Origin: Camillea tinctor
Lineage: Eukaryota > Ascomycota > Sordariomycetes > Xylariales > Xylariaceae
DNA: 64,000 nt
Direction: 5' to 3'
Assembly: GCA_022578605.1 (NCBI GenBank)
Contig: MU394088.1
Span: 62,001-126,000, forward strand
Shown here: piece by piece, positions 36,057-45,903 of the stretch
How the letters are laid out: each line of letters opens with the position of its first letter
Numbering within the stretch: the first letter of the stretch is position 1
Made by a program: the position numbers and the translations under genes
The notes under the pieces: model-generated
What the model saw: the letters and a program-made list of their open reading frames with translations, nothing else
The model's database searches: none
Told to the model about the DNA's origin: nothing

Positions 36057-37733
36057 GTAGGATAGTATTACGGATGCTCAATGCGTTATGCCCTTGATGA
36101 GATTAAACACACACACACACACACAAACAAACAAACAATTATCTGCAATATTTGAAAAAAAAAATTTCTGTAAAATTCCTTGATACGGAGCACGGCGAGG
36201 CATATCGTGAAACGAATGATGGTGGTTGAAGGAGCCCAGTAGTACCTATGTATGTCCTAGTAAACAGCCCCACGAGTAAAACTTACTTAAAATTCTTCCT
36301 CACTACGTGTGAGAACACACGATAGTGATGAAAAGAAAAAAAAGAGAGCAAAAAAAAAACCTGTCAGACATCCACCGCTGCCAGCCCCGAGTGCGCGCCC
36401 AAGAAGGCAAGACCGCAACATACCGGGCCCGAGATCATCAAACCACTCTCTATACAGCGAACCCTTCTGATAGAAGGATCACCGCTTCCCTTGCGGGACA
36501 GGTCGAGAGTAAGCACCTCGCGAACGAGGGCATGTGAATACTTCACTCTAAGGCAGCAGGGATTCGATTCATCAACCAGGGTGGGTTCTGTAGCTCCTTT
36601 AAGGAATACAGAGTGGGACAAATACTATAGAAATGATTCTCTGAAGTCTGTTTGGAAGGAGAGTCAGTGATTGAAAGCATCGCCGACCTGGCTAGTTAGG
36701 GACAGGTGTTGAGTACTCACATTGTCGTATGAAGAAAGAAAGAAAGAAAGAAGAGAGCAAGAGAGGAGGGAGGAAGGACGGATATTTAAAGGCATCAGGG
36801 CTAGTAGCCAAAGCCTATTCTGCCAGGCGGCGAACAGCTGGCAATTGAATTTTCCATTGTTCATTGTTAAAGTTTGCACGCCGAGCAAACCGCCTATTGT
36901 TACCAGTGGACCTAGACCTATTTAGGTTTGAAGGTACCTCTGTACATACAAACATCAGCTTGAGTGCTAGGAAGCAACTTCCACTACTGTGTATGTTAGT
37001 ATGTACTTGCATGCTGTTTCTTCACAGTACACCATTATAATAAAAAATTCTAGTCATTGGTACTCTATCTACCCTGAAGAAGTTAGGTTGCGGAACTAGG
37101 TACATAACACACGTTTCTACTCCCCTTACATACCTAGGTTAGGTAGGTATTCACAACAGCTTCACAAAGATATTATTCAACGGCATAGCTATACATACGA
37201 ACTTCATATATACTTACATAGCTATACTGAAAAGAGAAAAAAACACAAATATGTGTTTAGGTACCTAGGTATACAGAGCAGGAAAAAGGAGATGCTCAGG
37301 TTTTTTGGGACTATAAGGGGTAGCATCTTCCTTACCTACTTAAGTAGATATAAGTTAATATGTATGTGCCCTGTGGGGCTGCAGCCCCTATATAAGGGAT
37401 TTCAATGGCTTATTGTAAACTAGTAGAGCATCATTCTTACTACAATCACCATTCCCACCCATACCTTAATACACCATACTTATACCACACTACTTCAGCC
37501 CCTTGACGACCATAATACCATGAACAGGTTTTTTTAAAATATATGAGAGGGAAACACCTTCTGCTATGGTAGAATTTTCATACGGTCATTAATATTCATT
37601 TTAATTGAAAGGACTTTACTCAGCAATTTATAAAACCTCACATCCAGGTACAGTTGGATAACACCAGTACAGCTACCCCCCTATACTAACTCGATCGTAT
37701 CTAACAGATATCTTGAAACATCGCCAGTGACTA
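36057..37733. other. Repeat-rich spacer with microsatellites
   Basis: Contains an (AC)n/(AAAC)n microsatellite at 36106-36138 and a purine-rich GAAA tract at 36731-36775. Several TAGGTA/ACCTA-rich stretches follow. No gene is supported. Confidence 0.6.
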
Positions 37734-38069
37734 CTACTTCCTCGTCTTAGGGTAATGGCCGCCAATCTGAAATACATGAACAGTGCGTGTCTCCTCATTG
37801 ATCGTAAAGGCAATCCGATGTTCCTGACTCAAGCGGACAGTATACTCGTCCAGCCTGACGCCATTCGCATAAGTCCTCTTCATGCCCAGCCCTTCAAAGT
37901 GAACGTCGCCCATCTTCTTCGCAGCCTCGGCAGGGCTATAGCAGATAGAGAGATTTAGAGGCGGGCAGTTGCGGGTTTCTGAGGAACATTTGAAGGTTGA
38001 GACGGCGCACGTGTATTGTCCTGTGCGCAGATCGACGACTCTTTCGAGAAACGTATTGAAGCTAAAGCC
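37734..38069 (-). CDS. Fragmentary reading frame with RelE/ParE-like C-terminal pattern
   Basis: Minus-strand open frame of 111 codons ending at a TAG at 37736-37734; the first in-frame ATG is at 37913, leaving 59 residues. No start or upstream exon is evident before 38069, so an exon of a longer gene or a remnant is possible (acceptor TTTAG near 38062). The first half has five cysteines and then PAEAAKKM. The second half reads LDEYTVRLSQEHRIAF, then a short acidic turn, then VHVFQIGGHY. This strand-turn-strand pattern recalls the last beta strands of RelE/ParE/YoeB-fold ribonucleases, but the likeness is by eye only and could be chance. A tiny hairpin repeat lies 100 bases upstream. Confidence 0.35.
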   Translation of the reverse strand, partial: GFSFNTFLERVVDLRTGQYTCAVSTFKCSSETRNCPPLNLSICYSPAEAAKKMGDVHFEGLGMKRTYANGVRLDEYTVRLSQEHRIAFTINEETRTVHVFQIGGHYPKTRK

Positions 38070-38169
38070 TTAAGAATAAAATCTAAGTGTTATCTTGTGC
38101 TCTTTTGTTTCCAATGAGCTAACACCAGAGAAGAGAAAGGTTGGTTAAGAGGAGAATATGTAAAGCTAA

Positions 38170-38223
38170 AAAGCAAATGCTAATGGCTTTTAGCTATTAG
38201 CTCATATATAGTTAGTCCGTGAC
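38170..38223. repeat. Small hairpin repeat (relative of 43021-43078)
   Basis: Shares with the element at 43021-43078 the order AAGC(G)AA, GCTAAT, short loop, ATTAGC, TCATATATAG and GTGAC. The stem is imperfect (GCTAATGGC against GCTATTAGC). There is no coding capacity; a mini-element or its remnant. Confidence 0.55.
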
Positions 38224-39206
38224 AGAATAACCTGTCTATTCTAGGTAGATATGAGCAGAACAAAAGAGAACTCGTTAATAGATAGTCAATTTAGGAAGCG
38301 TTGTCTAGTCAGCAACAATAATGCTATTCAAGCACTTGAAATATTCCTTCTGCAATTTATCTATCACAATCAGTGGGCTCGACCTTGACGGCAAGAGATC
38401 CAGATTGTATCATAGAATGACGGCAATACCTATCTATCCAGATTTGCTACATAGTAAAGCTGCACATGCTGTACTGAAGTGCTACGAGAGACTCTGCCGA
38501 CCATAGGAGAACCGCCGAGGCAAACCGTTCTCTTGATAGACCGTTCCTATGGCCCAGCATAACAACGACCCGGATCAACGTAAGACAACGAGGAAATTAC
38601 TCTGTTTGGATGCCCACTGAGTGGGTTCGGGATCACAGGTCTACAATGGGATTAATTTGCATATGCGGTACAATCGTGATAGATAATATTATTGACCTGC
38701 ACTTGCAGCATTGGGGATACATTGAATATAATGGCCTATGCATATGAGCTCTTTTGGATCATTGGCCAAGAACCCGCAGGTTCAGCTTGCATAGGGAGAC
38801 CTTCCTTTTAGGGGGAGCACTGACCTTAGGATAGAGGGGTGCACACAAGTAACCAAGCTTTAACCACGAACCCTACTTGTCTTCTTCGATCTGCTACTAC
38901 GAGTTAAGGGCATCGTTAAGACTAATGTATATTGGCTTACTACACTTTGGATTTCCTTTTTAATATTTATATAGCACCTCCTACTATTAAAACATAGATT
39001 GCCTTAAGGAGGTTTTTGCAGGCCCGAACTTTAATGATAGTTTAAGGATCGAGGAGGAGTTTACATATATAGAATTACCTATATGAAAAAAGGGGGAAAT
39101 ATAAAAGCCAGTGCTTTTTTTACTTCTTTTATTAAAAGAAGAAAAAATGATTTTTACTATTATGTACATTTTATAACTACTTATATACATTTATATACAC
39201 TCGTAT
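38224..39206. other. Intergenic region without a supported gene
   Basis: AT-rich spacer up to LTR copy 3. The frame at 38321-38506 shows no features. I see nothing else. Confidence 0.55.
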
Positions 39207-39469
39207 TGATGTGGGGACTAGGGGAACTAGGGACCACAATTGTGTATATAGTTCGCGATGCATTACAAGTTTGCGATAGTTTCTTTTCTTTTACATTATG
39301 GCAAGTCGGCGTTATTATACAGCTTAGATCAATACATTCCTTTGCTTTTCGAAACTCTTTTCAAAATAAACAGTATGATGGTTGGGTGTCGTAGACTAGG
39401 GACTGAGGTCCCTAGTCCCTCACAGCCTCATACAACTGTTGGTAGGGGGTCTCCTCTATCTCCAGTTCA
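39207..39469 (+). repeat. Solo-LTR-like repeat, copy 3 (best preserved)
   Basis: 263 bases from TGATGTGGGG to CCAGTTCA, flanked by a perfect 4-base duplication GTAT (39203-39206 and 39470-39473). It contains an internal short inverted repeat (CTAGGGAC...GTCCCTAG). It is nearly identical to copy 2 outside the nested insertion. No LTR-retrotransposon coding region lies nearby, so it reads as a solo LTR or an LTR-derived element. Confidence 0.75.
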
Positions 39470-39917
39470 GTATATGTAAAACTGATTAAAAAGACGGGCT
39501 ACTAGTATAGTTCCGAGAGGGAGTGTTAGAATATAGGGTTACCATTTTACTATATGGTATTATACTGCTATAACATGTATATATATAGCGGGCTTATGCC
39601 CTTATAAACTTTTACTTGAACTAATAAACGCTATCCTTTCCCTCACCCATCGTCTCGCTCCAACCTGAGTTGGTTTTGTAACCTCTGGGTTGATGACTTC
39701 TCGTAAATTATAACTAGTGATATTCAGTATAGTGTACTGGATAGAAGATATGTAGATTCCATACTGGGAGTGGACGACGATCTGCCGAACGATGCTCACC
39801 TTCACTTTGGAGACCGAGATCGCCAGTTGTAGCCTAAATAAATAAAAAATTGGCAAGGGCAGCTTGAGCAATGATAACTGAATTTTAGGCCTACGATAGA
39901 AATGAAAGCGCTCTAAG

Positions 39918-40997
39918 TTACAAATTTGAATCTGTAATAACGATAGCATCCTTGTCCTCGGACCAGCTTGCGTGGAATTGTCCTGTATTGCCGTAGTGAT
40001 CGTAGATCGTGAAACCGCAATTGCTGTTGCTCCAATTGTCACCCCAAATGTCATCACCAATGTCAAAAGCCATGCGAGTCAGGCAAAGAGCGTTGCTCTT
40101 CTGGTTGACCTCAATGTCTTCAGATGCATGGATCTCGTTTGTGTATATCCCACTCATTCGACTTTCTCTGTACAACCCGACAGTTTTCGTCGACTGGGTG
40201 GCAAATTCCCAGATGAAGGACAGCCTGAGTTTCCCATTGTCCCACCAATAGTTAAAAAGATTCGCGAGTCGCATATCTCCCTCGTGGCCTTGTTCGTGGC
40301 CCGTGGGATCATAGTCATAAATGTCGGCCTTGACAAAATCGTGGACGTTGGATGAGATATAGTAGTTGTCCTGGGACCAGGGCATTCTCGTGGAGCCAAT
40401 CTTGGTTTCGATGTCTATGTATGTGTCGACCTCTTTTTCGCCTTTATTAACAGTGACGCGAGCGACTGTGATATTGTCTGTAGCGTACACGACCGGGGGG
40501 GTTCCTTCCAGCGTGACATAGAAATTGTACGGGGAGGTGGTAGTTGTGACCATGGTGCCATCAGGCAGCTTGACGCGGGCGCCGATTCTTTTATTCTCCA
40601 CCCGAGTAGTAGACACCATGTACTTCTTCTTTTAGGGAATATCATCACTTGTAGTGTTAGTGGCACTTTTGTCCACTGAAACCTCGGAGAAGAAAGGAAG
40701 GAGATTGAAGCTTCTCAAGGGGGCTGTGACAGTATTAACGAACACGTCGTTCCTGTTTGCGCTATACGACCAGCCGTCTGCGAGCTCGGTAGTCGGGGCA
40801 TCGTAGTCGATTAATTCAATCTTATCCAGTTCTGAATCAGACAATTTGTACACACTCTGGGTGTGTTGATCCCATGCCTTAATAGATATGATCTATGGAA
40901 CTTGCTTTCTGCCATTGGCGTAGAGCGTGTCTGTCCTGGAATCTGGCGTGGTCGTGTCTACCCGGAAGACCAAGAGCGTCCATGGTGTCGAAGTCAT
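39918..40997 (-). pseudogene. Intronless gene of unknown family with two in-frame stops
   Basis: One frame of 360 codons (including the final stop) runs from an ATG at 40997 to the stop at 39918, with internal stops TAG at 40895-40893 and TAA at 40634-40632. The frame is coherent on both sides of each stop: TPWTLLVFRVDTT and LYANGRKQVP before the first, SIKAWDQHTQ after it, then VSTTRVENKRIGARV after the second. The later part has WSQDNYYISSNVHDF and a beta-rich end (WSEDKDAIVITDSNL), suggesting an all-beta fold. There is no signal peptide. The segments remind me of a lineage-specific family in plant-associated ascomycetes that I cannot name. Both stops are one C-to-T change from CAG and CAA, that is CpA to TpA, as repeat-induced point mutation makes. 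Truncated translation from 40619 (233 residues) is possible. Confidence 0.7.
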
Positions 40998-42868
40998 TGT
41001 TAACTATTTTTATATACGTTAAAGTACTGCTACGGATGCTGTTGCAAATGAGACCATGAAGAAGAATTGAATGGGAGGGGAACAAGTGGAATTTTAATAT
41101 ACAAGCATCTTGCTCTAATAGGGGCAAGGGGTCAGAATCAAGGACGGGATTTATTGGTATCCATGAATAGGGGACAACAATAGGGAAGCGAGAGTCGGGG
41201 ACCAATAGAGCGTATAGGCACGCAGTTACCACCGGGTTGCACATTTCAAATACGTCTTTTTCTTACCCCCCATTCTTTATCTGTTTTTCTCTGTATGCAT
41301 TTTTCTCTTTCCCCTTTTCCTGATACATACAATACGACCCAAGCCCCTTACGAGGAGAAAAGGGCCTCGATTGTAGTCACTAATCTGTAACGAGCCCTCC
41401 TTATGACAGGTAGGTCACGTGCTGATTTTAACTTTATAAGACAGTGAAGCGAGGTTGGTTTAGTATTTTACGTTGTGCTCGTTAAAAGGATTTACGGAAC
41501 TTTTACTGTGATTTTAAAAAGTAAATAAAGCTTTAAATTAATAGTTAAAAAATAAGTAATTATAAAAAAATTATAGTTAACTTATATATATTTTTTTATG
41601 TAATTAGCATAAAAGCATAATGCATAACTTTAAAAAACGTTAATTACGTTAATAACAGTTATATTTTTATATTAAAAATAGTTAGTGCTAACTGTATGTT
41701 AAAAATAATAGTTATTCCGTTTCCGGCAACTTCACTTGTAATGGTGGGTCGTAACATAATTATCGTCCTTACATCAATACCACACTGTTGAAACAAATTA
41801 CTTGTATCATGAGTAACAAGCTCATAATTGATAATGATCGGAAGAAGCATACCGTAGAAAGCCAAACAAGGCAATGCTACCTTGAGTTCAATGGTAGACG
41901 CAACTAGGGGGATCCGGTGGCGATCTCTTGTTACGATAACACAACCAAGATAGCAGAAGCCCTTATTCCCGATTCACACTCTACATTTCAGAGAATCCCC
42001 ATTCTGCCGAGGGTTACATAGCCAGCATTACGATGAGGAAGGGCGTATTACAATAGGTGTTGGTCAAGCTATCATACTATGAGAACGAAAGGTTTACTTA
42101 ATGATCGAGTACTTATTGAGGCCTAATTTTGTATTATATATTTACTCTCCGGTAAGCCAGTCTGGGGTGTAACAGGGCGATACTGTTTATTCGAACAAAC
42201 TCTCTACTCATGACAACATGACATGGCTACGTGACGCCGTCCACAAAGCTCTAGAAGAAGAAGAAGATAACAACGCGAATGTATGTAGCTCACGTTCTCT
42301 CTACTCAACATCATTGTCCCGAAAAGGTTTTCTTAAGATATAAAACCCATTCAGCACCATGGTTTTCACCCTCCCCCCCCCCCCCCCCCTCTTCCCCTGG
42401 CAGTCTCCTCCCATACACCTCCAAGTTGCGCGAGTGCACCACACATTTCGATACATCAAAAATTGATGTTAATATATCAAAGCTAATTTTTTTTCCCAAA
42501 AAGAATTGAATTTCCAAAAATTCTTCATTTACGCCTTCTTCTCTTCGGAGATAGCGTCATAAAGTCGTACACACCAACAAGACAGCCTATTATCAGGTTT
42601 TAACCTAAGTAAAATCGAAGTAGCGGCAGGGTGCAGCTAAGGAATCCAACTAAGGAAACAAGCCACTAAGTTATTGCCCTCGCTTTCACGAGATACGAGT
42701 AGAACGAAAGTTAGCTATTGTATTTAAAACCCATTGCAATTTAAACTCTTTAGTACACTGTTTCCATCAATGATTCGTATTCCCGTAAAATATCTCTTTG
42801 TGTTAGTTAAAACACTGCTTCCTTTGAAAAAAAAAAAACCATCACGCTTTTAACATTTACTGTGCTGG
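40998..42868. other. AT-rich intergenic region
   Basis: Bases 41460-41720 are extremely AT-rich (long runs of A/T, TTAACG-type words) and look like degraded repeat DNA. A run of 17 C lies at 42373-42389 and GAAGAAGAAGAAG lies near 42250. No gene is supported. Confidence 0.6.
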
Positions 42869-43205
42869 TGAACTGGAGATAGAGAGGACCCCTTACCAAG
42901 AGCTATATGAGGCTTTGAAGGACTAGAGGCTATAGTCCCTAGTCTACGACGCTCAACCATTATACTATTTATTTGTAAGGAAGATATATAGAAAAGACCT
43001 TAATAAGGGAATTTATTAGTTATGGCAAAAGCGAACGCTAATTGCCCTTCGGCAATTAGCTCATATATAGTACGTGACATTAGTATAATATGCTGTAAAC
43101 TAACGCCGACTTGCTGTAGAAAAAAAGGGAGAAAAGAAACTATCGCAAACTTGTAAAGCAACACAATCTATATAGAGAGAATTGTGGTTCCTGGTTCCCC
43201 TAGTT
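42869..43205 (-). repeat. Solo-LTR-like repeat, copy 4 (inverted, interrupted)
   Basis: Reverse-oriented copy: the plus strand begins TGAACTGGAGATAGAGAGG and runs to CCCCTAG. It has lost the first few bases of the other end and shows many differences from copies 2 and 3. It is interrupted by the hairpin element at 43021-43078. Confidence 0.65.
43015..43084. mobile_element. 58-base hairpin mini-element with 6-base flanking repeat
   Basis: Bases 43021-43078 are absent from the other LTR copies and are bracketed by ATTAGT (43015-43020 and 43079-43084). Inside is a perfect 10-base stem GCTAATTGCC with loop CTTC and the complementary arm at 43051-43060, followed by TCATATATAG and GTACGTGAC. It is far below the size of known autonomous transposons. 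Confidence 0.55.
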
Positions 43206-44175
43206 AAGGTCTTTTCGCAATGGGGTTTCTTTGTTATAGCACAATATTTGCAAAGTGTATAAACATTAGAATACCAGGCTAATATCTTTTTTATAGCCAT
43301 ATAGAAGTACTAGAAAAACGAGCCTGCAATCAAATTAGTACATAGTAGCCCATCAGAATCTCCCTGTCCGCTATGATATAAATCCCAAAGATCCACTTCC
43401 AAGGCAAAGCTGCGTAGGTCTAGTGTAGATGCGAACCCCTGTCTAGCCCCCGATATGATACGACCTCACTTGCGTCATACCAGATCATCGGGTCCAAGCT
43501 GAGAGCCTCGAAATCCGGATTCTGAGCGCTCGAATGCAGCGATCTGGAGTTCTCAGATTGATTCCATTCCAAGTATATCGTGCATATCTTATGTATCGCG
43601 TGCTCAGGTGGCGTCAATTGCGTTGTCCTAATCAGTTGTACCTTGGCTAGGGCATGTCTATGTGTATACAGAGAGTAAGGTTGCTTGCCTATGGAGCCAA
43701 ATGCAGTACAGTATAGGGAACCTTGTCAGATTTCCCCAACCTGAGCTCGTCTAGAGATGATCATCGGGAATACCGCATAACCCAGGTAAATACGAAGTCT
43801 GACGTACGGTCTAGATGTGTCTACTGAGTCTCAACTTTGGAGTTGCGAACTCCAGAATTAGCATGCGCTCAAGCATGCTACTATGACATTGCGTATCAAC
43901 AAGCACGATGACTTCACACTCGAATGATTAGAGATCCTCCCAGTAAGATCATGCCTAGACGAACATCTCATAGAGGATTACCTCATAATGCCTCCTCTCA
44001 GTGGTATCGAATTTGTATAAAGAGACCGGATTCTCCTGTACTCTCCATCATACTCCCCTTTCCTCATCAGCATCAACAGCATACCATCAAAAACCATATT
44101 ATCTCATCCAAACAATATTCCAACTTCACTTAACCACACTTCTACTTCTACAAGCTCCTTAAGCCACTACTCAAA
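43206..44175. other. Spacer with promoter of the low-complexity gene
   Basis: No gene is supported; the minus-strand frame at 43420-43617 has no motif. A TATAAA box at 44016-44021 lies about 155 bases upstream of the next ATG, followed by a C/A/T-rich 5' leader typical of well-expressed fungal genes. Confidence 0.5.
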
Positions 44176-44928
44176 ATGGACTCCTACGGCAACGACAACT
44201 TCTCCAGCAACGGCAACAACTCCAACTACAACTCCAACTCATCCTACGGCGAGCGCCGCTCCGACAACAACAGCAACTATGGCTCCAACGAGTCATCCGG
44301 CTACAGCAGCAACAGCTACGAGAACCGGTCTTCCGACCGACCACAAGAGGGCTTAAGCAACTCCTCCTACGCCTCCGAGTCCACCGGCTTCGGCAGCAAC
44401 AACAATCGCCGGGACAACGACAACAGCTATGGCAGCAGCAGCAACAACGAGCGTTCCCAATACGGAAACGGCAACTCCTCGTCTTCCTACGGCAACCAAC
44501 GAGATAACGACAGCAGCTACGGCAACAAGCGCGACGAGGGTACCTACACCTCCAGCCGGCGCTCCGAAAACTCCAGCTACGGGAGCGGCAACTCGTCCTC
44601 TTCCTACGGCAACGACAACAACCGCGACAATAACAGCAGCAGCAGCGGGCGGGACAACGACAACTACGCATCATCGAACCGCCGCTCCGACAACGACAGC
44701 AGCTACGGGACGAGCAACTCCTACAACAACTCGTCGTCCTCGCCGCGCTACGGCGGCAGCAGCGACAACAGTAGCAGCAAGCACAGCGGTAAGAGCAGCG
44801 GCGGGATGCTAGGCGCGGTTGTGGGCGGGCTATCGGGGTCCGGAGGACACGGGGAGAGGCGGGAGAAGGAGAGTTTCACCGACCGGCTGATTGATGGGGC
44901 TGCGAGTGTGGCGAAGGAGAAGTGGTAA
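44176..44928 (+). CDS. Ser/Asn/Tyr/Gly-rich low-complexity protein with glycine-zipper-like C-terminus
   Basis: Intronless, 250 residues. Residues 1-200 are almost only S, N, G, Y, D and R, with SSYG repeated about ten times and spaced RRSDN/RDNDN units: a prion-like, charged-aromatic disordered region of the kind that drives condensates. From about residue 208 a short conserved-looking tail begins: GGMLGAVVGGLSGSGG (glycine-zipper-like) then ERREKESFTDRLIDGAASVAKEKW, a likely amphipathic helix. There are no RNA-binding domains and no signal peptide. A TATA box and a pyrimidine/adenine-rich leader precede it. Function unknown; stress-related or membrane-associated roles are conceivable. The antisense frame rich in Arg/Cys is a by-product of the codon pattern. 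Confidence 0.8.
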   Translation: MDSYGNDNFSSNGNNSNYNSNSSYGERRSDNNSNYGSNESSGYSSNSYENRSSDRPQEGLSNSSYASESTGFGSNNNRRDNDNSYGSSSNNERSQYGNGNSSSSYGNQRDNDSSYGNKRDEGTYTSSRRSENSSYGSGNSSSSYGNDNNRDNNSSSSGRDNDNYASSNRRSDNDSSYGTSNSYNNSSSSPRYGGSSDNSSSKHSGKSSGGMLGAVVGGLSGSGGHGERREKESFTDRLIDGAASVAKEKW

Positions 44929-45903
44929 ATGCATCTTCACCCAACGGTGTTGATGAACCTATCCCGGTCTTGGGAAGGTTTGAAGTTCCAATATTTATTA
45001 TTATTATTTGGAAAGGGGGGATGAACTCGGTTGGAATAAGCAGCTCAGTTTGTATGGGTGTTTGAGTATTGATTACGGAAAGGGGGGAATAGGCATCGAG
45101 AATGGTTAATGATTTGATGTATTATACTAAGTTAATATTATAGCCGGCCGTTTACTCACTCCCTTAATTATAAACACATCATCTTCAATTAATAAATTTC
45201 CCGAACATGTTGGTCTAGCAAATATTCGTGAAAAGATGTTAATTGAGTACTTTAATCACTGCGATCGCAAAGTTTATGGTTAAAAGCTCTCTGGTGAAAA
45301 GGGGACTAAAAAGGGGGGAAGGGTAAAGGGAATACAAAATATCAGCCGCAACAATGCCCTATTAAAGTATCTCACGTCACGACACTGGCTAACAAATCAT
45401 ATACACAATGGTCTTGTTTTTTGTTTTTACATCATTCGTATATACAAGTTTGGCTCGCCGAAAACCTATGCGGTCCCTTGCATTTCTATTCTAACACGTC
45501 CGCCAAGCGCCTCAGTAAAAACAGACTCCAGGATAATTGTGCATTCTTCCCTTTACAGAAGACTGCACATTCTTACACGTGGAAAGAGGGTGGGCAAAAA
45601 AAGAAAAAAGCATACCCTAGCCGTTTCCGCTTGCCTCTTGAACGTATAGGTAAATGAGAGATCTTTAACCCGATCCATAGCCGCTCCATTACCCATTGTA
45701 TGCATCCTAACCCTTTCTGTTTCTGTTCCAGGTCATGATAAGAAAATCGGACAAGGAAAAGTTGAATCGACTTTTCTAGCAAACCAGGCGAGTAAACTAA
45801 GAACTACGCTATGAGCGTATATGCGAACGAGGCATATAACTGGATATAAATAACTATCGAATGATAGAATTTCAGGTGGCACACGGGCCTAGGAGCATCA
45901 AGT
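44929..45903. other. 3' spacer, no gene seen
   Basis: Region between the low-complexity gene and Tam41. The frame at 45421-45657 lies downstream of the Tam41 stop on the opposite strand and shows no features. A TTATTATTATT tract lies near 44996. Confidence 0.55.

Noticed and set aside
44171..44674. Arg/Cys/Ser-rich frame on the minus strand opposite the low-complexity gene
   Set aside because: It is the antisense of repeated AAC/AGC/TAC codons and has no independent signals.
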